From assembly GCF_022614595.1 (NCBI RefSeq), contig NZ_JAJFAU010000022.1:1-42778 (forward strand): a DNA stretch of 42,778 nt, given 5' to 3'. Both the position numbers and the translations under genes were made by a program. Every line of letters begins with the position of its first letter. Positions within the stretch are counted from its first letter, which is position 1. Below, one piece after another: positions 16,523 to 25,461 of the stretch. This DNA comes from Streptomyces sp. CNQ085. Lineage in GTDB: Bacteria > Actinomycetota > Actinomycetes > Streptomycetales > Streptomycetaceae. Below the pieces are notes generated by a model that did not search any database, had not been told where the DNA came from, and was given only the letters and a program-made list of their open reading frames with translations.

Positions 16523-17422
16523 GTGCAGCGGAAGGCATACGCCACCGGCGCGGCGCTCGTCGCCGTGCTGGCCGTCGGGGCCGTGGGCTGCACCGGCGGC
16601 TCCGGCGCGGGCGGCTCCGCGGCCGACAGCAAGCCCGGCACGGTCGGCACCGCCGCCACGGCCCCGCCCGGTACCTACCGCGATCTGCCCGAGCCCTGCG
16701 GCGCGGTCGACACCGGACTCCTGCGGGCGATGCTGCCGGGCGCGGAGAGCGCCTCCCCGGAGAACGGCGCGGAGAGTGGCGACGAGACCCCGGCGGTGTA
16801 CGAGGGCGAGCAGACCGTCACCTACGACGACGACCGCCGGGTCGGCTGCCGCTGGAAGAACTCCACCGGCCTGGGCAGCCGCCACCTCCTGGTCGATTTC
16901 GAGCGGGTGGTGTCCTACGACCCCGCCGTCAGCGACGACGAGCGGGCGGCGCGCCTGTACGAGGACATGGCGCTGGAGGCGGGCATCCCGCCCTCGCCGC
17001 CCGCGGACGAGGAGACCCCCGGTTCCGGGAAGGAAACGGGCGGGGACGGGGACGGCGCGGAGGAGGCCGGGGACGGCGGCGAGGACTCCGGCAGGGCGAC
17101 CGGGACGGGGAGCGCCGAGCCCACGGAGAGCGGCGGCGGCGACGAACCTGAGGTCGCCGTTCCGCAGCCCACGCCCAGCGCGGCGCCTGCCCCGCGCCCC
17201 CTGGAGGACATCGGGGACGCCGCGTACATCGACGACGAACTGGTCACCGCGGACTCGGGCGTCCACCGCGACATCACCCTGGTCTTCCGCACCGGGAACG
17301 TCATCGTCACCGTCGAGTACGAGCAGTGGATGACGGACGAGCGCAGGCTGCCCGACAGCGCCGAACTGCAGGAGAGGGCGCTGAGGCTGGCCGGTCGGCT
17401 CGTCGGGGGGTTCGAGGCCTGA
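16523..17422 (+). CDS. Secreted lipoprotein, DUF3558-like (first of a paralogous pair)
   Basis: A 299-residue lipoprotein. The signal peptide MQRKAYATGAALVAVLAVGA leads to Cys23 in AVGCTGG. A DUF3558-type domain begins YRDLPEPCGAVDTGLLRAML and continues through VGCRWKNSTG. An acidic Gly/Asp/Glu/Pro-rich stretch (about 155-230) interrupts it before the closing DIGDAAYIDDEL and VIVTVEYEQW strands. GTG 16523 has AGGAG seven bases upstream; longer readings lack this. Two Cys (in EPCG and GCRW) may form a disulfide. The next gene encodes a paralogue. Function unknown; such proteins sit on the outer face of the membrane. Confidence 0.78.
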   Translation: MQRKAYATGAALVAVLAVGAVGCTGGSGAGGSAADSKPGTVGTAATAPPGTYRDLPEPCGAVDTGLLRAMLPGAESASPENGAESGDETPAVYEGEQTVTYDDDRRVGCRWKNSTGLGSRHLLVDFERVVSYDPAVSDDERAARLYEDMALEAGIPPSPPADEETPGSGKETGGDGDGAEEAGDGGEDSGRATGTGSAEPTESGGGDEPEVAVPQPTPSAAPAPRPLEDIGDAAYIDDELVTADSGVHRDITLVFRTGNVIVTVEYEQWMTDERRLPDSAELQERALRLAGRLVGGFEA

Positions 17423-17630
17423 CACCCGCTCACCGGCCCGCCCCCGTGCCCCGCCCCACCCGCCCCGCGCCCCCACCGGAACTGAGACGACGGACACACC
17501 CCGCCCCGGCGCCGCCCGGCAGGACCCGCGGCCGCTCTAGGCTGCTGCGGTGTCATCGCCCGATCGGCGTACCGTCGTGCCGTCCGACAGGGCGTGCCCG
17601 GCGCCCAGCACATCCGGAAGCGAAGGAACC

Positions 17631-18320
17631 ATGCACCGTAACGCCACGCGCACCGCCGTCCGCACCCTCGCCTGCGCCGCCGTGCCCATGCTGCTGGCCG
17701 CGGGCTGCTCCTCCGGCTCCGGTGGCGACGACTCCGCCAAGCCCTCGCCCAGCGCATCCGCCCCGAGCGCGTCCCCGACCCCGGCGCCGGTGAAGTTCAC
17801 CACCCTGCCCGACCCGTGCGAGACCCTCTCGGAGGACACGGTCGGCGACGTGGTGCCCGAGGCGAAGAAGAAGGGCAAGAACCTCGGTTCCAAGGACACC
17901 GACGGCTACGGCACCTGTCTGTGGAGCGGGCTGGACGACTACCAGTACCGGGCGCTCACCGTCTCCCTCAAGCGGTTCGACTCCGATGTGACGCTCGGCA
18001 GCGGCAGCGAGCGGGCCGCCGAGTACGCCGGCCGGCAGGTGGCCGCCGTCTCGCAGGACGAGGAGAACGAGAAGGTCAAGGACACCGCGCTCGACGGGGT
18101 CGGCGACCAGGCGACGTCCATAGCCTTCGAGACCGAGCGCAAGGACGACAAGAAGACCGAGGAGTACCGCGAGCAGCGGGTCGTCGTCATCACCGGCAAC
18201 GTCGTGGTGACCGTGGACTACGAGGGCGCCGGCTTCGAGACCGGTGAGACGCCGAAGGCGGAGGACATCCGCGAGAACGCGGAGAAGGCGGCGAAGGAGG
18301 CCGTCAAGGCCGTCAAGTGA
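17631..18320 (+). CDS. Secreted lipoprotein, DUF3558-like (second paralogue)
   Basis: A 229-residue lipoprotein with signal peptide and lipobox MLLAAGC (Cys26), followed by a Ser/Pro/Ala-rich linker. The DUF3558-like domain runs from FTTLPDPCETLSEDTVGDVV through YGTCLWSGLDDYQYRALTVS and DGVGDQATSIAFE to VVVITGNVVVTVDYEG, ending in a Lys/Ala helix. The order of motifs matches the upstream gene, including the paired Cys in DPC and GTCLW. ATG 17631 has AAGGA five to six bases upstream. The 208-base gap before it is C-rich with a possible -10 (TAGGCT near 17537), so it may have its own promoter. Function unknown. Confidence 0.8.
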   Translation: MHRNATRTAVRTLACAAVPMLLAAGCSSGSGGDDSAKPSPSASAPSASPTPAPVKFTTLPDPCETLSEDTVGDVVPEAKKKGKNLGSKDTDGYGTCLWSGLDDYQYRALTVSLKRFDSDVTLGSGSERAAEYAGRQVAAVSQDEENEKVKDTALDGVGDQATSIAFETERKDDKKTEEYREQRVVVITGNVVVTVDYEGAGFETGETPKAEDIRENAEKAAKEAVKAVK

Positions 18321-18477
18321 CCGGGCCGGGGCCCTCCTCCGCCCCGTCACCCGCCGCGCGTACCCTGTCTTCCCCTCGGGGACCTTCAGTTCCCCGTCCC
18401 CCGCCGTCCCCCACCGCCCCGGCCGGGCGGCGGGCACCGGCGCCGACGACCGACGACGATCTCGCGAGGACACAGCA

Positions 18478-19905
18478 GTGGACCTGACACGCACCCACCG
18501 AATACTCATCGGCGTGGTCGTCGCCGGGGCGGTGGTGATCGCGGCGATCGGTTTCGCCGGATCGTACGCCGCCGTCCGCGACCTCGCCGAGCAGAAGGGG
18601 TTCGGCGGCTTCGCTCCGTTCTTCCCCATCGGCATCGACGCCGGGATCGTGGTGCTGCTCGCTCTGGACCTGCTGCTGACCTGGATCCGCATCCCCTTCC
18701 CGATGCTGCGGCAGACCGCCTGGCTGCTGACCGCCGCCACCATCGCCTTCAACGGCGCCGCCGCCTGGCCCGATCCGCTGGGGGTCGGGATGCACGCGGT
18801 GATCCCGGTGCTGTTCGTCGTCGCGGTGGAGGCCGCACGGCACGCGGTCGGCCGGATCGCCGACATCACCGCCGACAAGCACATGGAGGGCGTGCGGCTC
18901 TCGCGCTGGCTGCTGGCCTTCCCCTCCACCTTCCGGCTGTGGCGCCGGATGAAGCTGTGGGAGCTGCGCTCCTACGACCAGGTCATCCGCATGGAGCAGG
19001 ACCGCCTCATCTACGAGGCGCGGCTGCGGGCGCGCTACGGGCGGGCCTGGAAACGGCGGGCGCCGGTGGAGGCGCTGATGCCGCTGCGGCTGGCGCGGTA
19101 CGGGGTACCGCTGGCGGAGACCGGCCCGGCCGGGCTGGCCGCCGCCGGCATCGACCCGCGGGCGCTGACCGCCGCGGGCGGGAAGGCCGCGGTCGAGAGC
19201 GGGAGGACCGCGCCGGCCGAGGCGCTCACCGCGGGGACGTCCGCGGAGCGGGCGCCCGCGCCCGGCGGGGCGGCCGGCGGGGAATCCGGTCCCGGGCCGG
19301 ACGGAACCCCGGCCGCGGAGGCGGCCGGACAGGAGCGGCACGAGCTGCTTCCGCCGTCCTGGCGGACCGCCGGGGAGAGAGGGGGCGCGGTGATGGAGGC
19401 CGGGCAAGGGCCGGTGCCTTCCACACGGGAGGCGGTCACCTATGTGCGGGCCGCACCGGCGGAAAGGGTGGCTCCGGCGCCGGAGACCGTGCCGGAGGCG
19501 GCGCCCCGGAACCGGTCCGAGCCGGAGGAGGCCCCCGTGACCGGGCTGACGATCCCGAGGGACCCGGCCAATCCGGGTGGGCCCCACCGCCCGCTGGGCG
19601 GGGCGCCGTCGGACAGCCGCTCCGCTCCCGTGCCGGCGCAGCGTACAGCCCGGCCGGAAGCGGAGGCGGAAATAGCCGACGAACCCGTCGGCATACCGGA
19701 CGGGACGCCCCGCGAGGACGCCTACTACCGGGCCTACCACAGGTACATCGTGGAGAAGAGCGACTTCCCCAACCCTCACCAGCTCGCTCTGACACTCCTG
19801 GACGAGGGCATCAAGGACGCCAACGGTGGTCCCCTCAGCGAGTCCTACCTCCGCCCCTACGTACACGAGTTCAAGGACCGGTACCGGACGGGCCTGGGGG
19901 GCTGA
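18478..19905 (+). CDS. DUF2637 membrane protein with long disordered linker
   Basis: A 475-residue protein. Four hydrophobic segments in the first ~130 residues (IGVVVAGAVVIAAIGFAG; IDAGIVVLLALDLLLTW; TAWLLTAATIAFNGAAAW; AVIPVLFVVAVEAARHAVG) form the DUF2637 core. A basic helical stretch (residues 150-195) and a ~200-residue Ala/Pro/Glu/Gly-rich linker follow. A compact C-terminal domain of about 60 residues closes it (AYYRAYHRYIVEKSDFPNPH then GPLSESYLRPYVHEF). DUF2637 proteins also occur on actinomycete plasmids and integrative elements, so a mobile origin is possible. The C-terminal part looks like a DNA- or protein-binding helical unit, but this is inference. GTG 18478 has GAGGA nine bases upstream. 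Confidence 0.78.
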   Translation: MDLTRTHRILIGVVVAGAVVIAAIGFAGSYAAVRDLAEQKGFGGFAPFFPIGIDAGIVVLLALDLLLTWIRIPFPMLRQTAWLLTAATIAFNGAAAWPDPLGVGMHAVIPVLFVVAVEAARHAVGRIADITADKHMEGVRLSRWLLAFPSTFRLWRRMKLWELRSYDQVIRMEQDRLIYEARLRARYGRAWKRRAPVEALMPLRLARYGVPLAETGPAGLAAAGIDPRALTAAGGKAAVESGRTAPAEALTAGTSAERAPAPGGAAGGESGPGPDGTPAAEAAGQERHELLPPSWRTAGERGGAVMEAGQGPVPSTREAVTYVRAAPAERVAPAPETVPEAAPRNRSEPEEAPVTGLTIPRDPANPGGPHRPLGGAPSDSRSAPVPAQRTARPEAEAEIADEPVGIPDGTPREDAYYRAYHRYIVEKSDFPNPHQLALTLLDEGIKDANGGPLSESYLRPYVHEFKDRYRTGLGG

Positions 19906-19955
19906 CCGCCCGCCGGGTGGCCGGCTCCGTCCGGCAGGGAGCCGAGCCCCCGGGC

Positions 19956-19974
19956 CGGGAGGCCGGCCCTCCCG
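19956..19974 (+). terminator. Terminator-like hairpin after the DUF2637 gene
   Basis: CGGGAGG/CCTCCCG 7-bp stem with a 5-base loop, 50 bases past the stop codon. No T run. Confidence 0.5.
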
Positions 19975-19990
19975 CTCCGAGTGCGGAAGG

Positions 19991-20016
19991 CCCCGTGCCC
20001 GGGCCCCGGCACGGGG
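19991..20016 (-). terminator. lysS terminator
   Basis: Perfect 9-bp inverted repeat CCCCGTGCC/GGCACGGGG with an 8-base loop, 10 bases past the lysS stop on the minus strand. It could act in both directions between the convergent genes. Confidence 0.7.
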
Positions 20017-20026
20017 GGCGCCGGCG

Positions 20027-21772
20027 TCAGGCGCCCAGCAGCTTGCGCACCCGGTCCGCGCCGACCGCCAGCAGCAGCGTGGGCAGCCGCGGGCCGGTGT
20101 CGCGGCCCACCAGCAGCCTGTACAGCAGAGCGAAGAAGGCGCGCTGGGCCACCTTCAGCTCCGGCGTCGGCCTGGCCTCCGGCGACAGGCCCGCCCGGAC
20201 CTTGGGCACGCCGTAGACCAGCGTGGTCAGACCGTCCAGCGACCAGTGGTCGTCCAGGCCCTCCAGCAGCAGCCGCAGCGACTCGCGCGCGTCGTCGCCG
20301 AGCGAGGCCAGCAGTTCGGTGTCCGGCTCCTCGCGCACCCGGGTGCGCTGCTCGGCCGGGACGTGGGTGCTGATCCAGCGCTGCGCGCAGTCCAGGCGCG
20401 GACGCGTCTCGTCCAGGGAGCCCACCGGGTTGTCCGGGTCCAGCTCGCTCAGGATGCGCAGCGTCTGCACCTCGTCCCCGGTGGTGATGTCCGCGACCGA
20501 GGCCAGTGTGCGGTACGGCAGCGGGCGCGGGGTGCGGGGCAGTTCGCCGCCGGCCGTGGTGGTGGCACGGCGGTGCGCGGCGGCGTCCGCGGGCTGCGCG
20601 GCGCCCTCGGCGACCTTGCGCTCCAGGGCGTCCCACTCGTCGTAGAGCCGCTGGATCTCCTGGTCGAAGGCGATCTTGAAGGACTGGTTCGGGCGGCGGC
20701 GGGCGTACAGCCAGCGCAGCAGCGGGGCCTCCATGATCTCCAGCGCGTCGAGCGGGGTGGGCACCCCGCCCTTGGAGCTGGACATCTTCGCCATGCCGCT
20801 GATGCCGACGAAGGCGTACATCGGGCCGATCGGCTGCTCGCCGCCGAAGATCTCCCGTACCAGCTGTCCGCCGACGACGTAGGAGGAGCCGGGGGACTGG
20901 TGGTCCACGCCGGAGGGTTCGAAGACCACGCCCTCGTACGCCCAGCGCATCGGCCAGTCGACCTTCCAGACCAGCTTGCCGCGGCGGTGCTCCGACAGCG
21001 GCACCGTCTCCTCGTTGCCGCACCGGCACACGTACGTCATCCGCGTGCTCTCGTCGTCGTACGCGGTGATCGTCGTCAGGTCGCGGTCACAGACGGAGCA
21101 GTACGGCTTGTACGGGAAGTACCCGGCGTCGCCCGTGCTGCCGTCGTCCTCGCCCGCGGCGCCCGAGCCCTCGGCGGCCTCGACCTCCGCGTCGTCCATG
21201 GGCTTGCCCTGCTTCTTCGGGGTCTTCGCGGCGCTCTCGGGCGTGACCTTGGTGCGGTAGCGGTCCAGGACGGCGTCGATGCGGGCGCGTTCGCGCATGG
21301 CGAAGAGGACCTGCTCGGTGTACGCGCCGGAGGTGTACATCTCCGTCTGGCTGATGCCGCGCACCTCGACGCCCAGTTCGTCCAGCGCTCGCACCATGGC
21401 GGCCCTGAAGTGCTCGGCCCAGCTGGAGTGCTCGCTGCCGGGAGGCGCGGGCACCAGGGTGAGCGGCTTGCCGATGTGCTCGGACCACGAGGCGTCGACG
21501 CCGTCGATGCCCGCCGGGACCTTGCGGAAGCGGTCGTAGTCGTCCCAGGACAGGATGTGCTCGCAGGGCACGCCCCGCCGCTTGATCTCGTCGGCGACGA
21601 GGTGCGGCACCATGACCTCGCGGAGGTTGCCCAGGTGGATGGGGCCGGAGGGGCTCAGGCCCGAGGCGCAGACGACCGGTTTGCCGGGGGCGCGGCGCTC
21701 CGCCTCGGCGATGACCTCGTCCGCGATGCGGGAGACCCAGTCGGCCTCTGTGCTCTGAGCCACGGTCGGCAC
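20027..21772 (-). CDS. lysS: Lysyl-tRNA synthetase, class I
   Basis: A 581-residue class I LysRS, the archaeal-type enzyme found in Streptomyces, unrelated to the usual bacterial class II LysRS. The HIGH-type signature is PSGPIHLGNL (residues 41-50) and the KMSKS-type signature is KMSSSKG (329-335). A zinc-finger-like insert has Cys225, Cys228, Cys249 and Cys251, preceded by an acidic linker (195-215). The C-terminal half (about 370-575) is the helical anticodon-binding region. Start GTG 21772 (MPTVAQSTEADW) matches remembered homologues with AGGA seven bases upstream; GTG 21763 is possible. It diverges from argS across 168 bases. Confidence 0.95.
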   Translation of the reverse strand: MPTVAQSTEADWVSRIADEVIAEAERRAPGKPVVCASGLSPSGPIHLGNLREVMVPHLVADEIKRRGVPCEHILSWDDYDRFRKVPAGIDGVDASWSEHIGKPLTLVPAPPGSEHSSWAEHFRAAMVRALDELGVEVRGISQTEMYTSGAYTEQVLFAMRERARIDAVLDRYRTKVTPESAAKTPKKQGKPMDDAEVEAAEGSGAAGEDDGSTGDAGYFPYKPYCSVCDRDLTTITAYDDESTRMTYVCRCGNEETVPLSEHRRGKLVWKVDWPMRWAYEGVVFEPSGVDHQSPGSSYVVGGQLVREIFGGEQPIGPMYAFVGISGMAKMSSSKGGVPTPLDALEIMEAPLLRWLYARRRPNQSFKIAFDQEIQRLYDEWDALERKVAEGAAQPADAAAHRRATTTAGGELPRTPRPLPYRTLASVADITTGDEVQTLRILSELDPDNPVGSLDETRPRLDCAQRWISTHVPAEQRTRVREEPDTELLASLGDDARESLRLLLEGLDDHWSLDGLTTLVYGVPKVRAGLSPEARPTPELKVAQRAFFALLYRLLVGRDTGPRLPTLLLAVGADRVRKLLGA

Positions 21773-21784
21773 GTCCCTTTCCTG

Positions 21785-21812
21785 GCTGTGGTGTCCAAGC
21801 TGTGGTGTCCAA
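21785..21812. repeat. 14-bp tandem repeat in the lysS leader
   Basis: Two adjacent copies of GCTGTGGTGTCCAA lie 12 bases before the lysS start, on the lysS-leader side of the lysS-argS region. On the lysS strand each copy reads TTGGACACCACAGC. Confidence 0.85.
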
Positions 21813-21940
21813 GATGACGGCTCCATTGTTTCAGACGCGGTACGGGCCCCGCGCCCGTGACGAGCGCGCGCCCCGGCGGCGGGCCGCGTGGGATACTGGA
21901 CCGATCCGGTAAACCCCACTCAGAGGAACGGCACTTCTTC

Positions 21941-23761
21941 ATGGCCTCGGTCCCCTCCCTTGCCGCAACCGTCCACCAGCGCGTCGCGGACGCCCTCTCG
22001 GCAGCCCTGCCGGAGGCTGTGGCATTGGGTGCCGACCCTTCCTCTCGCTCTTCGAGCTGGGGAGATCCCATGCTGCGACGCAGCGACCGGGCGGACTTCC
22101 AGGCCAACGGGATGCTGGCGCTGGCCAGGAAACTGGGGGGCAACCCGCGGGAGCTGGCGGGCAGGGTGGCCGAGGCGATGCCGGAGGCGGACGAGATCGC
22201 CGGCGTCGAGGTCTCCGGACCCGGCTTCCTCAACATCACCGTCTCCGACGCCGCGATCGTGCGGACGCTGGCGGCGCGGGCGGCCGACGAGCGGCTGGGC
22301 GTGCCGTACGCCGAGCGGCCCGGCACCACCGTCATCGACTACTCGCAGCCCAACGTGGCCAAGGAGATGCACGTCGGGCACCTGCGCTCGACAGTGATCG
22401 GCGACGCGATCGTGCAGATCCTGGAGCACCGGGGCGAGAAGGTGGTCCGGCGGCACCACATCGGGGACTGGGGCACGCAGTTCGGCATGCTCATCCAGTA
22501 CCTGGTCGAGCACCCGCACGAGCTGGACCACGCCTCCGGCGAGGAGACCGGCGGCCCCGGCGCGTCCGGTGAGGCCGCGATGTCCCGGCTGAACCGGCTC
22601 TACAAGGCGTCCCGTGCGCTGTTCGACTCCGACGAGGAGTTCAAGGCGCGGGCCCGCGACCGGGTGGTGCTCCTGCAGAGCGGCGACCGGACCACGCTGG
22701 AGATGTGGCGGAGGATCGTCGGCGAGTCGATGATCTACTTCCACGCGGTCTACGACCAGCTCGACGTGGAGATCCGCGACGCCGACGTGGTCGGCGAGAG
22801 CGCCTACAACGACGATCTCCAGCAGGTCGTGAAGGAGCTGGAGGACGGCGGCGTCGCGGTCCGCTCCGAGGGCGCGCTGTGTGTGTTCTTCGACGACGTC
22901 AAGGGCCCCGACGGCAAGCCCGTCCCCCTGATCGTGCAGAAGTCCAACGGCGGTTTCGGTTACGCCGCCACCGACCTGGCCGCCATCCGCGACCGGACGG
23001 GGAAACTGGGCGCCGACACCCTGCTGTACGTGGTGGACGCCCGGCAGGCGTTGCACTTCAAGATGGTCTTCGAGACCGCGCGCCGGGCCGGCTGGCTGCC
23101 CGAGGGCGCCGCGCGGCAGCTCGCCTTCGGCACGGTGCTGGGCAAGGACGGAAAGCCCTTCAAGACCCGTGAGGGCGAGACGGTCCGGCTGGTGGACCTG
23201 CTGGGCGAGGCCGTCGGGCGGGCCACGGCCGTGGTGCGGGAGAAGGCGGAGCAGGGCGGTCTGGAGCTGACGGAGGAGGAGATCGCCGAACGCGGCGCCC
23301 AGGTGGGCATCGGCGCGGTGAAGTACGCCGACCTGTCGACGTCCATGTCACGCGACTACGTCTTCGACCTGGACCGGATGGTCTCGCTCAACGGCGACAC
23401 CAGCGTCTACCTCCAGTACGCCTACGCCCGGATCCAGTCGATCCTGCGCAAGGCGGGCGATGCGCGGCCCGCCGCGCACCCGGAGGCGGAACTGGCCCCG
23501 GCCGAGCGGGCGCTGGGCCTGCACCTGGACGAGTTCGCCGAGACGCTGGCGGGGGTGGCCGAGACGTACGAGCCGCACAGGCTGGCCGCGTACCTCTACC
23601 AGCTCGCCTCGCTCTACACGACGTTCTACGACCGGTGCCCGGTGATCCGGGCGGAGTCGGAGGCGGTCAGGGAGAACAGGCTCTTCCTGTGCGACCTGAC
23701 GGCCCGCACCCTGCGGCAGGGCATGGCGCTGCTGGGCATCCGCACCCCCGAGCGGCTCTGA
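21941..23761 (+). CDS. argS: Arginyl-tRNA synthetase
   Basis: A 606-residue ArgRS. The N-terminal tRNA D-loop-binding domain (about 1-110) has DRADFQANG and GPGFLNI. The HIGH signature is [15 protein letters not shown] (HVGH at 144-147), followed by [16 protein letters not shown]. Later motifs are [24 protein letters not shown] and [14 protein letters not shown]. The C-terminal DALR anticodon domain contains [18 protein letters not shown] and [18 protein letters not shown] canonical KMSKS is absent, as in most ArgRS. ATG 21941 follows AGAGGA 14 bases upstream; codons 30-40 ([12 protein letters not shown]) form an insert not seen in the homologues I recall. It stands divergent to lysS, a conserved pair in Streptomyces. 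Confidence 0.96.
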   Translation: MASVPSLAATVHQRVADALSAALPEAVALGADPSSRSSSWGDPMLRRSDRADFQANGMLALARKLGGNPRELAGRVAEAMPEADEIAGVEVSGPGFLNITVSDAAIVRTLAARAADERLGVPYAERPGTTVIDYSQPNVAKEMHVGHLRSTVIGDAIVQILEHRGEKVVRRHHIGDWGTQFGMLIQYLVEHPHELDHASGEETGGPGASGEAAMSRLNRLYKASRALFDSDEEFKARARDRVVLLQSGDRTTLEMWRRIVGESMIYFHAVYDQLDVEIRDADVVGESAYNDDLQQVVKELEDGGVAVRSEGALCVFFDDVKGPDGKPVPLIVQKSNGGFGYAATDLAAIRDRTGKLGADTLLYVVDARQALHFKMVFETARRAGWLPEGAARQLAFGTVLGKDGKPFKTREGETVRLVDLLGEAVGRATAVVREKAEQGGLELTEEEIAERGAQVGIGAVKYADLSTSMSRDYVFDLDRMVSLNGDTSVYLQYAYARIQSILRKAGDARPAAHPEAELAPAERALGLHLDEFAETLAGVAETYEPHRLAAYLYQLASLYTTFYDRCPVIRAESEAVRENRLFLCDLTARTLRQGMALLGIRTPERL

Positions 23762-23792
23762 GGTCTCCGGGCTCCGGGGGCGGACCCGTCGT

Positions 23793-24572
23793 TCAGCGCT
23801 CGCGGTGCACCTTGGTGTTGGACGCCTGGGCGCGGGGGCGGACGACCAGCAGGTCGACGTTGACGTGCGGGGGGCGGGTGACGGCCCAGACGACGGTGTC
23901 GGCCACGTCCTCGGCGGTCAGCGGTTCGGCGACGCCCTCGTAGATCTTCGCCGCCTTCTGGGCGTCGCCGCGGAAGCGGGTGAGGGAGAACTCCTCGGTG
24001 CGCACCATGCCGGGCGCGATCTCGACGACGCGCACCGGCTGCCCGCACAGCTCCAGGCGCAGGGTCTCGGCCAGGACGTGGGCGCCGTGCTTGGAGGCGA
24101 CGTATCCGGCGCCGCCCTCGTAGGTGCCGTGGCCCGCGGTGGAGGAGAGCACGAGCACGGTGCCGTCGCCGGAGGCGGTCAGGGCCGGGAGCAGGGCCTG
24201 TGTCACGTGGAGCGTGCCCAGCACGTTGACCTCGTACATCGACTGCCAGTCGGCGGGGTCGGCGGTGGCCACGGGGTCCAGGCCCAGGGCGCCGCCGGCG
24301 TTGTTGACCAGCACGCTGCCGGGGGCGAGGGCGCCGAGCCGGGAGGCGAAGGCGTCCACGGCGGCGCGGTCGGTGACGTCCAGGGGGTGCGCCTCGGCCC
24401 GGTGCCCGCCGGCGTTCAGCTCGGCGGCGAGTTCCTCCAGGCGGTCGGCGCGGCGGGCGGTGAGCACGGTGCGGTACCCGGCGGCGGCCAGTCGGCGCGC
24501 GGCGGCGGTGCCGATACCGCTGCTCGCGCCGGTGACGACGGCGGTGGGCTGCTGCTCGGCGGGCAGGGACAT
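23793..24572 (-). CDS. Short-chain dehydrogenase/reductase (classical SDR)
   Basis: A 259-residue classical SDR. Cofactor motif [15 protein letters not shown] at 14-28, with TARRADRL after the second strand suggesting NADPH preference. NNAGG is near residue 90, the catalytic Ser in [10 protein letters not shown], and the YxxxK pair in [10 protein letters not shown]. The PGMVRTEEF loop follows. The last 30 residues are longer than in many SDRs. Closest in pattern to SDRs acting on serine/3-hydroxy acids or sugars; the substrate cannot be assigned. ATG 24572 has GAGGAG upstream. The gene converges with argS, leaving a 31-base gap. Confidence 0.9.
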   Translation of the reverse strand: MSLPAEQQPTAVVTGASSGIGTAAARRLAAAGYRTVLTARRADRLEELAAELNAGGHRAEAHPLDVTDRAAVDAFASRLGALAPGSVLVNNAGGALGLDPVATADPADWQSMYEVNVLGTLHVTQALLPALTASGDGTVLVLSSTAGHGTYEGGAGYVASKHGAHVLAETLRLELCGQPVRVVEIAPGMVRTEEFSLTRFRGDAQKAAKIYEGVAEPLTAEDVADTVVWAVTRPPHVNVDLLVVRPRAQASNTKVHRER

Positions 24573-24711
24573 GAGGGGCTCCTCGCAGGGTGGCGGGCGT
24601 TCCCGGTCGGGATCGCCTCGAAGGATAGGGCGGCCGGTTCACCCGCCTCGCGGCGTGTGTGCGATCGGCGAGGCCCCGGCCGGCCCGGCCCGCGCTCCCG
24701 CGACGGGGCCC

Positions 24712-25140
24712 TCAGGGCCAGACCAGGCAGTACGGCTGGTGGCCGGCCTCGTGGAGCCGGTGGCTGAAGTCCTGCCACTCGTGCAGGAGCCGGTAGACGC
24801 CGAAGGCGTCGCACGGGCCGCCCCGGTCGGGCACGGTGGACCAGATGAAGGCGGCGGCGCCCACCGACTCCTCCCCGACACCGCGCAGCGGGTCGACGAC
24901 CGTCATGGGGAGCTTGACCACGGCGTAGTCGGAGTGGAGGACGACCAGCTCCAGGGGCGGCACCCTGTGCAGCGGGACGCCCTCGATGCCGGTGAGGACC
25001 ATGGCGGCCATCGTCTCCGGCTTGATCCTGGTGAACATGCCGTGACCCAGCTCGTCCCCGCCCAGCTCGTCCGGGCGCATCGTGATGGGCACACGGGCGG
25101 CTGTGGCGCCGTCCGGCGCGCCGAAGTACTTGTAGGTCAC
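24712..25140 (-). CDS. Conserved Streptomyces protein of unknown function
   Basis: A 142-residue protein, divergent to hemL. It begins [20 protein letters not shown] and includes [58 protein letters not shown] and an end rich in aromatic and His residues ([20 protein letters not shown], then PYCLVWP). It resembles a family I recall only as a hypothetical Streptomyces protein beside hemL. There is no signal peptide or membrane segment. Start GTG 25140 is chosen from homology; GTG 25146 has AAGGG nearby. A longer reading to about 25330 is Gly/Arg-rich and not coding-like. Function unknown. Confidence 0.75.
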   Translation of the reverse strand: MTYKYFGAPDGATAARVPITMRPDELGGDELGHGMFTRIKPETMAAMVLTGIEGVPLHRVPPLELVVLHSDYAVVKLPMTVVDPLRGVGEESVGAAAFIWSTVPDRGGPCDAFGVYRLLHEWQDFSHRLHEAGHQPYCLVWP

Positions 25141-25461
25141 CCCCACCCGGCCACCCTTGCTGCTCCTCGTCTCCGTACCCTCGGCCCCGGCGGTACCGGC
25201 TCCGGCCGCTCCGCCGGTCTCGCCGACCGCCCTCGCGTCGCGGTCCCGCCGGTGGCGCCCCCGCGCCCGCCTGGGTCCCCGGCCCAAGTCCCCCGCGCCC
25301 TCGCCCAGTCCGCCACCGCGCTGCATGTCACCACCCGACCACTTGCGGCCCCCGCCGCGCAACCAGATCATCGTCTCAGAGACTTCCAGAGACCTCCCCT
25401 TCTGGCGGGCTGTGAAACGCCCGGCCGCACATGCGCGCGAGGCTCTGAGACCATGGCTTGC
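25141..25461. other. Divergent intergenic region upstream of hemL
   Basis: About 320 bases between the orphan gene (minus) and hemL (plus). It contains a 10-base imperfect tandem repeat (CAGAGACTTC/CAGAGACCTC at 25377-25396) and a less GC-rich patch near 25360-25430, likely holding the hemL promoter. No clear ribosome site precedes hemL. No gene seen. Confidence 0.55.

Noticed and set aside
21773..21940. T-box riboswitch before lysS or argS
   Set aside because: No T-box consensus, antiterminator or long leader; region is only 168 bases shared by two promoters.
25141..25335. N-terminal extension of the 142-residue orphan protein
   Set aside because: Gly/Arg-rich, lacks codon bias and a ribosome site; homologues begin at MTYKYFG.
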